A stretch of DNA of 64,000 nucleotides, taken from Cyanoderma ruficeps (taxonomy: Eukaryota; Chordata; Aves; Passeriformes; Timaliidae). The position numbers and the translations under genes were made by a program. The notes below the pieces were generated by a model, which worked only from the letters and a program-made list of their open reading frames with translations, did not search any database and had not been told where the DNA came from. This document shows, one piece after another, positions 1-13,180 of the stretch (position 1 is the stretch's first letter; the number at the start of each line of letters is the position of its first letter). The stretch lies in the NCBI GenBank assembly GCA_008694505.1, contig VZDJ01000623.1, positions 2,104,442 to 2,168,441 on the forward strand, in the 5' to 3' direction.

Positions 1-3000
1 GGCTGGGGCTGAGGATGTGCAGGCTCAGCACAAAGTCTGTGTCCTATTGGTGGCATCACTGGGCTACAGGACATCAATGAGATCACTGTTTGGGTGTGCC
101 CTTACTGGGTGGGTGACACGGGATGTCCTTTCTGGTCTTGGGTTTGTAGCAAGACCTTAAACTGTTGAAATAGAAAGGGAGTGTTTTGCCTTTACAGAGC
201 AGGTGTATGTTGGTGTAGCATTAGCAGGCAAGTTGAACAGAAAACAAGAAATTTTATCTAACTGAGGGAGATAATTGCTATCATTATTCCAAGCCATATG
301 TATTCTATTCATCTTCATGATATTGCTGTGACAAAGCTGTTATCCTCCTTTACAGATAGAATATTTATCTACAGTTGCCCTAGGATGCCACTGTAGTCAA
401 TGGAAAGACATTTCTCCCTCAATTTTAGTCCACCTGAAGTCTGAATTGCCCTCTAAAATGATTATTTCTCTTCGCGGACTAAACAGGAAATCCCACACAC
501 ATAAATTTAATAAATCTGAGCCAAAGAGATTAGAGATTTGTCTGAAGCAGATGAGTTTCAGAGCCTGTGCTTTCACAGCTGTTACTAGTAACTAGCTTAG
601 CTTAAATTTATTTCATATATAGAATATATAGGTGACTGCTATAGTTTAGATTGTACTGTTGTTATGCATCAAATGAGACATGTCCAAATGGCCGAGCGTG
701 GAATTCAATTTTCATATTTTGGATGAGAAGATAACGCCCTAATCAGGTCTTGTCTATCTAATGCTCTCAGTGGCACTACTCAATTCTTTTCAGTTTGGCT
801 ACCACTCCAAACTGTTAAACCATCTGCTGATAGCAGCCGAAAAGATGACAATATAATAAATTACTAGAAAAAGTTAAGATGCCTAACATCTGCTCTCCAC
901 CAAGCTCGAGCATCTTCCCTGAATTGATGTTCTGTCATCTCCTGACACAGCCAGGGAAGATGCCTGCTCTGAAGCTGTTGCAAATTTAAATCATTTGCAG
1001 CTGGACCTACATTCCAGGCATCCATCCTAGGCCTAAATAGGAAATAACAATAGAGAAGGGAGAAGACAAAGGCAGGAGAACACATAGTTTCTCAAAATAC
1101 CTTAAGAAGTTCCTGGCCAGGTAAAGGCCTCTGTCTACTCATTATTCATTATGATTAATGAAGAAATACCTAATGATGGCAAGCAGAATTTTGCAAGACG
1201 AAAATAGAAACTGCTGCCTCTTCAAAACCACATGATCGTCTGTCCTGGAACTATGCTGTGCATAATGTTTTAATCAAATAACAGTTTATTCCATAGCAAT
1301 GGACCACATTGGTTAGTGTAAACAGAATGCAAATGTATTCTAGATAAGATTATGTAGCTCCAAAGGTGCTGGTAGGCAGACACTGTTGAGAAAATATACA
1401 CATAATATTTATTTAAAACGTTCCTGGAGCCTCCTTTGGTGTTATTAGTCTGTCATGAAAATCTGCAAACACGTACTTATCAGCAACTCACTGCAAAACA
1501 TTAGGCAGTTAGTGAAGTCAAATATAGAGGGTGGATGCCATAGCAGAGAATAGTTAATGGTTGAGCTGTGACTTAACTTACATCCAAGTGCAAACATAAT
1601 TAAATTAGAAAAAGTCCTGAACCAAATGTAGGAGGTATAGCCTGCCTGGAATGCAAAGATGAACCTGGATCCCATCCTACTGCTTCACTTTCCTGAAGGA
1701 ACTGGAGGAAATAGGAGTCCAGAGCTGAATCCAAACAAACTAGTGCCACAATGTTCTGTTCATGATTGTGCTACAAACTTACACAAAAGTAGCTGATCTA
1801 AGAGAAAAGACTTAGGGACTAGAAAGTTTGGTGTGCATTAATTTGGGAGATTTGCCTCACATTAACGAAACCCAAGTTGTTTTCTAGTTTCCTTTTCTAA
1901 GTATTTTCAAGTCTAGAAGCATCCTCTTAAGACATGATTTCTCTAAGCAGAATAATTGATTTCTTCTCTGTTCCTAATGTCTCTCACATCCACAGCCCTA
2001 TCAGCTGCTTACACAGTGAACAGGTGAAGGAGGGGCACAGCACAGATATCTCCACAGGAATCTCCTGTGATTTTAAGCGCAGTGAAATTCTGCTGGATCT
2101 AAATTCACTTTAAGCAGAAGGATGACCCTTGTAAATAAATATGAAACCATATAATGTAGTTATAAATCATAAAAGAATACAAACATAATAATAAAGGGTG
2201 CAAATACCTAAATACTCCAATAGCCTTCCGTATAGAGCAAAGCAACTGGATTTGATCCTGGAGAGTTTATTCCACACCGTATTCCCATGAGTCCTGTTCT
2301 GCCATGGATCTGTCATCCATCCATCCATGAAGATCTGTTCCTTCAGGTCTAGATTAGATAATGTTCCCACCCTGTTTTTCCCTTGTAACAGTAGTGTTCA
2401 TCATTCACTCTGCTGCTTCTCCTTACCTCCTTCTGTCTCCTGGTTAGACCTTGGGGCTGCTGGCTGGTGTTCCATACAACCAGCAAGTTTTTCCTGGGCT
2501 GACCCAGTAGAAGCAGCAGAAATTCTATTTTAGCTTGTGTGGTTTGGCAGGCACTGGCTTGTGATAATGCATGAGATAAGGAGCCAGGAGGTTGGGCTGG
2601 CAGCTGGAGCAGGGAGCACCAGGGTGGTGTTAATCTGAGATTCCTGCCATCCATCGATGCACCTGGATGTGTCCAGGCACTGACACACAGGTTTATGTCA
2701 CTATGCACCAGCCTGGAGAAGTGCTGAGGGGTTGCTCAGATTTGCTGGTTTGCTTTGTCTGCGCCAGTCCAGTTTGGAAGAGGTGGGAGTGTATAAATCT
2801 CTGTGCATGTGTGTGTCCCTGACTGACAGGTTTAACCTAGTGCAGAATTAAACCTGTAGCTGCCACTGTCTCATCCCAGCGTGGTGACCAGCTGTGCCTG
2901 ACTGATACAACAGGCTGTTTTCCCTTTTAGAGGTATTATTTATAGCGTTATCTTTCAGAGTAAGGTGTGAGACTGGCGAATTTGGCTGGATAGCAAAGCA

Positions 3001-3599
3001 AGGATGTTCATCTGCTACAGGACAGAGGTGATGTTTCTAATCCAGCTGAGGCTGAATGGACTTTCCAAGAGGAACAAGGTGAAATTTCTGAACAATTTAA
3101 AGGATTTGGTTTGGAACAGGCATTAATCAGTCATTAAAAAGCAATTGCAAATAACCACTGCTTTCTGGCCATCTCTAATGTTTCTCAAGCATGTCCCTGA
3201 AAGCTCGACACCATTCTGCAGCTTTAGCAGTAATTTGAATGCAACAAATCGTACCTGCAAAGCACAGATGTTGAAAGCTGAAAAATCTGAAGGTGCCGTA
3301 TGTTTCCTGTAATTGAAAGCAGGTGCCCTGAAGGAAGCAGAGATTCTGTTTCACTTTATGAAGTATCTAGTTGGCAGAGCAGGCAAAAAAATACCTGCTA
3401 AAACTTCATTTACTAGGACTGGATAAAACAGATTAAAACTGTTGTTCTGCGACAGCTCTTGGGCTCAAACAAGGGATCAAGGTCCTGTTGTTTTGGGCAG
3501 CAGTGGCAAAAAGGAATTAACTCACAGGGTTTGGAGTAGTAAATAAATGGGGCTACATGTATTTAAAGGGTGGGATGAGGGGAAGGACCATGACACACA
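1..3599. other. Unique non-coding DNA, no gene seen
   Basis: I see no exon, RNA gene or recognisable mobile element here. The sequence is AT-rich up to about 2300. It becomes more GC-rich between about 2380 and 2720, where a minus-strand frame of 119 codons and a shorter plus-strand frame are both open. Neither resembles a known protein, and openness on both strands argues for base composition rather than coding. A short (CCAT)n run lies at 2314-2328. Reading this as intergenic or intronic is inference from the absence of coding signal. Confidence 0.65.
2314..2328. repeat. Short (CATC)n simple repeat
   Basis: About 3.75 copies of a CATC tetranucleotide, directly visible. It is an ordinary microsatellite seed with no assigned function. 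Confidence 0.75.
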
Positions 3600-4063
3600 G
3601 ACCTCTTGGAGTGATTCCAGAGGAGGACTACCAAGATGATTAGAGGAATGGAACATCTCTTTATGAGAAAGGCTCAGAGAGTTGGGGTATTTTCATCCTG
3701 AGAAGAGAAGGTTCTGGGGAGACCTCATTGCACCTTCCAGTACCTAAAGGGACACTGGAGAGAGCTGGGGAGGGACTCTTGACAGGGACATGTAGTGATA
3801 TGAAAATGAGAAAGCTTTAAGCTCAAAGAGGACAGGTTTAGATTGGATATTAGGAAGAAATCCTTTCCTGTAAGGGCAGTGAGACAGAGGAACAGGTTGC
3901 CCAGTGAACTTGTGGATTCCCCATCCTTGGAAGTGTTAAAGGCCAGGTTGCTTGGAGCAACCTGGTCTCGTGGAAGGTGTCCCTGCCCATGGCAGGAGGT
4001 TGGAATGAGATGATTCTTAAGGTTCCTTCCAGCCCAAAGCATTCCGTGATTCTATTGTATGAT
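3600..4063 (+). mobile_element. CR1 LINE, 5'-truncated, 3' end intact
   Basis: This is a non-LTR retrotransposon fragment in sense orientation. It shows the usual order of the CR1 3' end: 'ccagaggag...aagatgatta', 'gagaagagaaggtt', 'ggagacctcattgca', 'ttaggaagaaat', 'acaggttgcccagtg', 'catggcaggaggttgga', then 'ttccttccagcccaaag'. It finishes in a worn copy of the octamer tail around 4048-4063 (attccgtgattctattgtat). Only the non-coding 3' region survives, as expected from early stop of target-primed reverse transcription. It carries no promoter and no usable ORF. Plus- and minus-strand open frames inside it are by-products. The diverged tail suggests a fairly old insertion. Confidence 0.95.
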
Positions 4064-5470
4064 AACCATTTCTTGTGCAGCACTGAAACCAAGCATCTCC
4101 ATCACTTTGGGCCTATTCCACTCTGCATTGGGGTGGATGCTGCACCCCAGGTCTGCATCCCCCAGTGGCCCCACACTCAGACACTCCTGTCATTGCTCCA
4201 GTGAATGCTCAGTGTGGTAGGCTGCCAGTCTATCTCGTGCCTCAGTTGTTGTTTATAAAGAATCCAGGCCTCAAAATTATTAAAAGCTATGAAAATTTGT
4301 GCTCTGGAGGATTCTTTTTGGGAAACAGCCTGTAAGGTGAAGCCTGAAGGATAAGGAACAGGAGAGAAGTCCTGGGTGAATTGTAGCTCAGCTCCACCTG
4401 CCGAGCTCACAAGCCTTTAGGGAGGACTTTTTTGTGTGTCTGTGTCTCAATTTACTTATGGGCAGTGGTGAAAGACCCAAGGATGCCTTGAGAATTATTT
4501 AGTTGTTGTTTGTGGAGGGGGGGTTGCATGGTTTGTGGTACTTTTAAGACATGTAAGATCCAAATGTTGTACACCCCATGAGATTTAGCAGAATTGTATT
4601 CCAGCTGAACATAGTCTATGGGTGTAGGTAATATTTGATACTTGCAGGCAATTAAACAAAATAACAGAAAAACACCCCAAATCATCCAAATTTAGTGATG
4701 CTTCCAGCCAGTTTTTTAGTGCTGCAAGCTGGGGCTACATCAGCTTCTGTTCTGCGTTTTGGTCATTCTAGCAAGCATAGAAAGACAAAACAACTTTGAT
4801 CAAAACATTTTTCATCTCTTTTCCTAATGAAACAGATAGTCCTGCCACAGCATCATTGTACCGTTATTTCATCTCTCTCAAAATACTTTTCTTAAGTTCT
4901 GAAAGTGCTGACTGACCTGTGTGCACCAGGCTCAAAGCCCTTGCTCCCATTTAAAGACTCTGTGCCGCTTTCATTTCACTATATTCTTTCTCTTTGGAAT
5001 GCCCACTTTTTTTTTTTTCCTCCATCAGTTCTAGGCAGATATTTTCTAAGACCTTTTCTTCTTTACTCCATCAAACTACTGAAAGAAAGAAAAAAATGTC
5101 CTTTGTTCACATTATGAGGGAGAACATAGATTTTGCTGAGAAAATAGGGAATTATGTTTACCATCGTTTTCTAATGGCAAAGAATAGATGGGAAAGCTTT
5201 GCGGAAAAAAAGTGGAAGAAAAGGCCAGATATTTAATATATATTAGTCAGTTTTTCATTCTTTTTGACACTCTTATTTAACTGACTTAATATTGGATCTT
5301 AATTCCGGCCAAAACTTTAGAAAGTAGGAATTTAATGACCACATCATTTCTCTCTGTGTAGCTTCCTATACATGAAAGGTCAATGTCAGTCAGACTGTAC
5401 CATTTGGCATGAAGATGAATATAGAAGCTAAAGAGGATTTAAAAAATACATGATCTGGCATTTGAAAGTG

Positions 5471-5548
5471 GAGTCTGGGAGTTGAGTCCTGCTTTTATTC
5501 CTTTATCTGCTGGTGACCTAGCACTTCTTCTCTGATGGGCTGTGTTTA
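5471..5548 (+). repeat. Possible ancient MIR-like SINE fragment
   Basis: The order 'gagtcctgct...', 'tctgctggtgacct', 'agcacttcttctctg' follows the MIR core ('gagtcctggctctgccact...ctgtgtgaccttgggcaagtcacttctc'). The match is by eye, short and gapped. A profile search would be needed to confirm it. Confidence 0.35.
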
Positions 5549-5874
5549 CAGATTTAAAACTTTTTTTGTCCTACTGCATGGCAGTGGGGAAAGTCCTGGA
5601 GGGGCTAAGTCAAATTTTTAGGTAGGCTGAAGAAGCATCTGGTTGATGCTACCACCCTCCCTAGAGGTATTTCTGTGCAGGAAGTATGTAAAACAGGGTT
5701 AATACTCTCCACACCTCACAGAACCTGAAAGAGGAGTCCATTTACCTAAAAATCTTTGGCAGGGATGTCTGGTCCCCTTGTTTCTTGTTATTGACTGTAG
5801 AAAGAAGGGAAAGTGTCTGGGTTACTAATGTGCTGTTTACCGAGGCTTCTGTAGCTCAGTGAAACCCATCTGAG

Positions 5875-5915
5875 CATTAGTGCCTTAATTTTCCCATCTG
5901 TGAAGCATGGGTTGT
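5875..5915 (+). repeat. Possible MIR/L2-type 3' motif
   Basis: The stretch resembles the 'gtgcctcagttttcccatctgtgaaatgggg' part shared by MIR and related ancient elements. Here it reads 'gtgccttaattttcccatct' followed by 'gtgaagcatggg'. It is about 40 bp, so chance similarity is possible. Confidence 0.4.
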
Positions 5916-7916
5916 GTCTCGCAGTGGAGTTGTGATCCTGACTGCTTCTGTGTTCAGAATGCCTGGAGAAAGAAGGCAAAGTTAAAAGGGAAGAAGGTAT
6001 ATTCTGGTCAGGGTGGTGCTTGCTCTGAAAACTGCAATAAACAGCCCAAAAGTACAGCCCAGGTGTGGACATACACAGAATGAGAAGCAGACCACTGAAA
6101 AATAAATCAGCATTAGATGGCTTATAAGCCTTATTTCTTTGCGCAGTGGTGCTTTTAGACAGTGTTGTTAGGGTGAATATTTCCAGTCAGTCTTGGAAAT
6201 ATCATTTTAATGTGCACAGCAAAGGTGGAGGGACCTTGTGTATATGATTTGAATACTTGTAAGCAGTCAGGGCTCTGTGCAGAGTCCCTCTGCATCTGCT
6301 GGGTTGCTGTTCTTTATTTGTAGTCACTCACTTTGATAATTGCATCAACTTCTCAATTGAAAAATACATATATATTAAATATGACTTTATTATGCATTGT
6401 TAAAGAGTCAGAGACAGCAGACAGGCAGCCTGCAGAGATGTTCTTACAAACATTATAACAAATGTTATAAAATTCCTGAATTTCCCAGCTTTTTTATAAA
6501 ATGAAACCTGGCTGAGTAAGCCACATCTTCTTGTCATCCAGTTGCCTTTCTCTGGAATCACACAAAGCTCCCTTCTGGCATGTGTGGGCCTTCTGCACTT
6601 CCAGTGCCACATGGTTCATGTTTTCCTTGGTCTGTCTTGCCAGCTGTGTGACCCCATCATAGAGTTTGAATTGTAGTGAAAGCTCTGACATAGTTAAAAT
6701 GATTGAGAGTAACACAGTGATTAGATCTTGGGAAAACCTCATTGAGGATATCAAAAAATTATTTATTTTTTTCTCTGACTTATGTAGCTTGGAGATGATT
6801 CATAAGTTTGAGCTATTCACCGATGGTCCCTGGACTTTGAAGCACATCAGAATAAAGATACTCTGGTGGTGTCTGACCAACTTATCAGGTTTTTAAGGTG
6901 CTTAAAATGTGGAGTTGAACCTGGGAATCAAACTGGCCCACAGCTACAAGTTACAATCTATTGTCTCAGGCTGTTTATAATTTAGTCTCTGTCTTGCAAG
7001 TCATTGGAACGGGAAGTGGTTCCAAAGTACACATTTAGCTTTCACTCGTGAGGTTTTCCTTTCCCTGTCTGCAGTAGCTTCTCCTGTGGAAGAACTACAG
7101 GGTCTGCAAAAATTTGACCTCATTGGTGTTTGCAGATGCTACACTGAATATGAAATTACTCTAACTCCAGTTCCTTGAGGGCTGCTAAAAGATTTCTGTA
7201 GCTTCAACCACTGTGATATGATGTTCAGGATGACTCCTGCTATTATAACTGCATATTTAATTGTATATCTTAAAGAGTGGAGGGTGCTACTGTGGAAGAA
7301 CTTTTCTCTTCAAATGTATGTTACCTTTTTTTAGTTTTCTCTTTCATGGTTTTGTCATGCATATGTAATATCAGCTTTTCCAGAATAACTTTACCATATT
7401 TAAAGTGTGAGCTGAGTTTGCAGTTTGATGTAACCTACATTGAGGCCTCTCCTCTGTTTCTAGGTGCAGAGAAATCTTGTCTCTTCTTAGGATGCATAGG
7501 TAATCAGGCACTATAAAATACCCATCACTCATTCCTACATCTAGTATGGCATTTTCAGAGAGCAGAAAGTCTCAATCCCTAATTGCTGCAAATCGCCATT
7601 TGTAGCAAAGTGGGACAGATTTTTTTTTTGAATGGTGATCTTCAGCCTCGGCAAGACAGTTGTTCTTTGCTAGTAAGCAGCATATTATTTTTTAAGACTA
7701 AAAAACTTTGATACTTTCTACCCTATCACATAAGAACCAGCTGCTGCTGAGGTGCATGAGATGTGGTTATGCTGCCCCTGGGAGAAGAATTCACTTGTTT
7801 CATACTCTCTGATATTTCAGTTTCATCCCCCATGATCTGATGGCTTTCTCGTCTCTTCTCATTTTCATAAGGCATTACTCCTGCTGTTGGTAGCAGTAGT
7901 AGGAACACGTGGTAGC

Positions 7917-8190
7917 TGAGGTTGGGAGGTCCCTCAGGAGATCTCAGTCCAACCTCCTGCTCAGAGCTGGGTCAGCTGTGAAATCAGACCCTGTTTCTCA
8001 GCGTGTGATACATCTGTGTCTTAAAAACCTCCCCAGGAGGAGGGAGACTGGATGGTGTCTCTGGGCAGCCTGTTCCAATGGCCGACTGTCCTCATGGGGA
8101 AAATATTTTTACTTCTGTTTAGTAGGATACTCTCCTTTTAAATTGAATATGTTGCTTCTTGTCTTCCTGTCGTGCCATGCAAGGGACCTG
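7917..8190 (-). mobile_element. CR1 LINE 3' segment, antisense
   Basis: Reading left to right it gives the reverse complement of a CR1 3' end: 'ttgggaggtccctcaggaga', 'tccaacctcctgctcagagc', 'gggcagcctgttccaatggc', 'ttgcttcttgtcttcctgtc'. The wording ('ctgctcagagctgggtcagctg') matches the older CR1 subfamilies rather than the 'ccatgggcagggacaccttcc' type seen elsewhere in the window. It joins directly to a CR1 piece in the opposite orientation at about 8190. The plus-strand open frame 7909-8286 runs across both pieces and is not a gene. Confidence 0.9.
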
Positions 8191-8272
8191 GTCTTGTTCA
8201 GCCTGGAGAGGAGAAGGCTTCAGAGGAACCTCCAGGTTTTTGTGGGAGGATATGGAGAAGACAGGGACAAGA
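8191..8272 (+). mobile_element. CR1 LINE internal segment, inverted against its neighbour
   Basis: 'cttgttcagcctggagagga' and 'gaaggcttcagaggaacctc' followed by 'gacagggacaag' is the CR1 stretch that normally lies just upstream of where the adjoining antisense segment begins. It is in sense orientation and directly abuts the antisense piece. The arrangement fits a 5' inversion made during a single insertion (twin priming), though two independent insertions remain possible. Confidence 0.8.
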
Positions 8273-8895
8273 TCTCAAATTGGTAGATATTCCCTTAACA
8301 CCTTATCAGTGAAGCTTGGAATGGAGTTGTTCACACTTTGAGAAGTCTTTGAAAGAAGATGCTTTAAAGAGAAATGATCTCATTTCTGCCACTTGGTAAT
8401 GTGTGTGAATTTAGGGAGTGATTCTGTCCCTTCTTGTCATCTTTGACTGAGAGAATCCAGTCTGCACTGCATGACATCTTGCCTGGATGGTGGCAGAATC
8501 TGCCTGCACTTAGTCCTTTGGGCATCCACAATCCACTGGCAGCTGATGGGTGCAGTGAGGTTTGTTCTGCTCCCAGTTTTCCAAACAGATAGAACAGGTT
8601 TTCCCCTGGATTGCTAACACTGCATGCATGGAAACAGGAATTGTTGTCTCCATTTTTGCATATTTCTGAATTTTCTCTGCAAGAGCTGTCTCATGTTGAC
8701 TTACTGCCTGAAGTTATACAAATTACTGCTGCAAATGGTTAACACTTAAGGAGATGGAGAAATTGCTGTTCAGACAGTACCTATCAGTCTGGGGGGCAAG
8801 TACACAAAAACTTGTTTCATTGTGAGACAGAGTAGCACCCAAAGGCGAAGAACTGCACTGGTGTTCCTGAGCTATTTAATAACATGGGGTTTGCT

Positions 8896-8941
8896 TGTTG
8901 TTTGTTTTTTTTTATTTTGTTTTTGTTTTTTGTTTGTTTTT
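8896..8941. repeat. T-rich low-complexity tract (GTTT-like)
   Basis: Runs of T broken by single G or A, directly visible. It could be a decayed poly-T or GTTT microsatellite. Confidence 0.7.
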
Positions 8942-10448
8942 AATCCGCCAATAAATGCACATCTATTTGAGTTAATTTTTGGAAAAAAATCATGTGGGAC
9001 TATGCTGTTATTTCCTTGTTGTATATCACTAGGCTTTTGCATTTTTTCATGATCTTAAAAGAGAAATGAAAGCAGATTACAAATCAGGGCTGACTCTCTA
9101 ATTTGCATTTCTAAATCTTACAAAACCCTATTCCCCCAGCATGGCAAATTACTTAGGTACCAAATTCAGACCTAAATTAAACAAACTTCTGCTGTATTTT
9201 GCTTCTGATCCAAATTAAAACTAGTGCTTGTAGATATTTAATGAAAAGAATATCCTTTCCACTCCTTTTAAAGGATGTGTTACATTTCTCATTTTTAGGT
9301 GTTTGTTTCTACTGCTAATGCCTCTTGTGCTGCATCCAAAGCACCCCTGCAGGTTTCACAAAAGCATGGCAACCTCTTCACTAAAAACGTTTGTCTTCTC
9401 AATCTGGAGGGTCATGAAAGTAAGGAGTCAGGAGTACGGCAAGAGGAGGATTTGAGATTTTATGTTCAATTATTTTCCAAGGGACAGACAGAGGGCTTCT
9501 CTTCCTGGAGCAATGCTTAGTAGCTAGACTAAGATGCATTTTAGCTTAAGATATGACTAAAAAAGAGGATTAAATCTTTTTTTAACTGCTGTTTAAATTA
9601 CAGCAGAAGCTGTGTAAAAGCATGTGAACATGCTTTACAACACCAAACACCAAACTGAATCTTGACCTAGCCTAGTAACCTGATTCCACAAAACCCAGAG
9701 AAAATGCATAAGTGAAAATAAGCAAAATAATAGTGAATGTTCAAAGATTTTATTCTTTTTTTTCCTGTAGCCTTCCCAGATGCTTTCAAACTGAAACATG
9801 GTGACTTCCAAACCTGAAGTTGCACCTACATGTTTGTTTTAAATAGATGTTGTTGAATTTATTTTCTGCTGGGGAAGAATTTGGCAGGTCTTTTTAGGTC
9901 CTCATATACTGGGCTATTTTGAGAAAGAACTAGATATATTTTCATGATATCACTGTTTGCTGCTACATTATTTTACCCTCCTGTACACTAATAGTGCTGA
10001 GTTATTAGCATCATCCCACACATTCTGTGTTGATGCCAGCAGGGTGAGTAAGAAAAACATCTGCCTGGGAGGTAGAAATGTGTTTTTCTATATGAATGCA
10101 TAAACATGAAAATTCTACACCTTCTGGTTTGAGCTCACACCAGAGAGCACAGGAGAGACCTGTGAATTTCTGCAGTTGGGAACTGGCCCTTGTGTAAATC
10201 CCACGGGAGGAGGTTGGAAGGGATAAGGTGTCTGTCCACATCCGTGTTAATGAAGGAGAAAACTGGCAGAGCTGCTGCTTCCTCTGGGAATAAAGCTACG
10301 GATGTTGTGACACTGGGATGCACATGCTGTTATTTCCTCAGCATTCATGAACTGCTTTGTCATTCATTTAAGTCTGTGTTGTGTTGCTTGAACTTAAATG
10401 CAGTGCTGGGAATATTTAAGGTAATGTTGATCCTTCCCTTTTATTGGT

Positions 10449-10493
10449 TTTTTTTTTTCACAATGACCTTTTTTAAAAAAAAAAATTTTTTTT
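10449..10493. repeat. Homopolymer block T/A/T
   Basis: A T-run (about 10449-10458) is followed at 10469-10493 by 6 T, 11 A and 8 T in direct succession. The A/T parts are self-complementary. Confidence 0.75.
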
Positions 10494-13180
10494 GAATATT
10501 GTAATTTTGTCCATTCAGGATGGATGGTGTTTGTTAAGCGTGGCAACTCCTGATGGCTGTGCAGCTCCATGACATTGATGAGGAGACACAGTATGGGAAA
10601 AAAGACTGTTTAAAATAAACAAGGAGCAATTCTTGAGTGTTTTTATATTCAGAGAAGTGCATCTACTTAAATTTCCTGGGACACATTGAGCTTTTACTAA
10701 ATATCTTAATAGGCTCAGGGGTCACAGTGATCCTCCTGTTGATACTCCTGTGGAGTTTTCTGGCAGCTGACACCTCCATGGAAAAACAGGAATGTCAGCA
10801 GAAGAAAGCAGCATTAACATCTTGACAGGTGCATGCTGTAATGGCATCTTTAGACAGAGCTCACGTGCTTCTCAAGGAAGTTATTTTTTGCCACAATAAC
10901 TTGAGTTTGAAAAGTCTTGTATTGAAAGGTACCTATAATAAAATCAGGTCTTCCAGAATTGTCTGCAGAGCCTTTCAGGAAAAGCCCAGGCCTCTGTCAC
11001 TCAGTTCTGCCCAAAGTTTGCATTATTAAGAGCAAGATGGAAACAGAATTCCCTCTCCTCTTTAATACCACCCCCCTTTATCTTTTTAGGCGTTTAAAAA
11101 TATTGCATTTTATACCATAATGGAAAGTTAATCAGAAACCTGGCAGATAAGAAATCCTACAGCCAGTGGAGATGCTGTACAAACAGCAGAGCTGTGAGTA
11201 TTTAGCAGCATCACAGTAGCCTTGTTTCACATTTGCAATTAATACACGTCTGTGTTTGCATTTGTTATAGGACTCTTGACAGCACCAACATAACAAGAAA
11301 AACGAACAACCTGAGTAATAAATCTCTGGAGGCATTCAGCAAGTGCCATAGGGCTCATTAATCTTGATTATTCCCCATAATAGATAACTTCACAAATCAT
11401 CTATTCTCCCCAATCATGCACATAAGGATAATGTATATGTAATAGCCTCCCATACTGTAAAACCCCGAACAGAATTTCATTTTTTAAATATAAGTCTTGA
11501 CAAATGCAAGACAAATATTTATAGAAAAAGGATGGGTATGAATAACAATGAACTGGACTGCAACAAGTCAAGCAGTGACTGTCGTGAAAATATGGGGTTT
11601 GGGTTTGTTGGTTTCTGGGGGGGGGTTCCCCTTTAATTTATGATGTCGCTGTTTGAATTAAGAAATTAATTTATTTATTCATTTATAGCCTGAAGTAGAT
11701 GAGATTTCCTTCCTGAGAGTTTTGTGGGAGATAAAGCAGTCTGCAGCTGCAACCTTCATGCATGCTCCTTAAGGAATGTAGACAGGGGAAAATAGGAGCA
11801 GCTAAGAAACGTCCTGAATTCCAAACAATTGAATATTTATAATTTACAGATTCCTTCTGTTTCTTGTATCTTCCCAAAGCCTTCCTTTGAAACCAGAGTT
11901 ATCAAAGAAAACCCTAGTTCTGATTTGACATGGTCTTCACCTGTTTACCAACTTTTCTTGAATACAGCTGAAATTTGCCAGCATAAGAGATCTGTGAAAA
12001 AACATTGTATTTAGAGTAAGACTGTGTATGATCTTTTCAGTAAGAATAGCAGAGGTGTTTCAATACCCAGAGTTGCAGGCTGTGCTTCAGCTCACACATA
12101 CCTTGATTACCTTAAAACTGATTGTTCAAACCACAGAAAATATAGAAGACATATTCAGTTTTGAAAAAAAATATACAAAATACTATAGTTTAAATGCAAT
12201 TGATTTGAAAGGATAAAATAAAGAATGAGCAAGTGAGGAGGAAAATAAAAGACTTCTTTTCCCAGAAGTGGACCAGCACTTTTTGTATCTTTGTAATTGT
12301 AGTGACCTTAACCTGATGCTTAAGAGTAGGTTCTGCTGATTGAAGTTTTAGAAGTGTAAAGCTCTATTCACAGCTGAGCCAGCCTCTTACACAGTGTAAA
12401 GATGAGATTTGATTGCCCTCATCTTTGCCCACATACCCATTTGGCCACCTTTCTTCTCCCTCCCTCTCTCCATGTGTCCAAATGCTCTCAAAACCCCAGG
12501 ATTTTGTTCTGTGACCTGGAGCACCAAAATAGCAGTTTTGTGTGAGTGGAAAGGATTTTAGAGTAACAACTGAACACCTTTAGGGTGTGCTTCTTCTTCT
12601 TGTTCACTGTCCCTCCTCCACCCTTTGTATCAAGTACTCAGGATTCATTTCCTTAAAATTTATTAGAAAAAAACGTATACATCATCTTTGAGAGCTGAAA
12701 AAAGAACAACCTGAAATTTGAATCTGTTCCTTTTTTTCTGCTGTGCACATTGTTTGAACAATTCCATTTCTGTAATTGTTTTGCATGTGAATGCATAATG
12801 CCCATCTATAAAGTATCACAGTCTTTTAATAGCCTACACTGCATGTTGTGTCTCTGTTCCTAAATACATGCATGTTAATCATATCCACAGGCAAAATAAC
12901 TTCTGGCGAAGAGCTGGAGAATGGGCCTGGCCGCTAAGAAGTTAAAAAGTGGAGGAAAAAGTAGTTTAAACATTCACAATCATCTAAATTTAAGTGGACA
13001 GAGGATCCTGTATATTTGACTGTTGTGTTTAGACCTTTCTTTCTTCAGACTTCTGCAAAGAACTTTCTAAGACAATGTCAAAGAGAAGTGCATTTTGGCT
13101 TGATTTTTTCCTTTTAAATCAGCACAGTCTCATTATTTGAAATCAGGATAAATGGGTTGTATTCTTAACTGTCTGGGAAA

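Larger units (their letters stand above)
4064..7916. other. Unique non-coding DNA with possible ancient SINE/LINE traces
   Basis: No gene is supported. Two short stretches (5471-5548 and 5875-5915) resemble MIR/L2-type ancient repeats and are listed separately. There are T-runs near 5009-5021 and 7620-7629. The small open frames, for example those on the minus strand at 5788-6072 and 6494-6754, show no family resemblance, no clear splice context and no codon bias I can point to. Confidence 0.6.

Noticed and set aside
7909..8286. 125-codon plus-strand frame
   Set aside because: It lies entirely across the rearranged CR1 copy.
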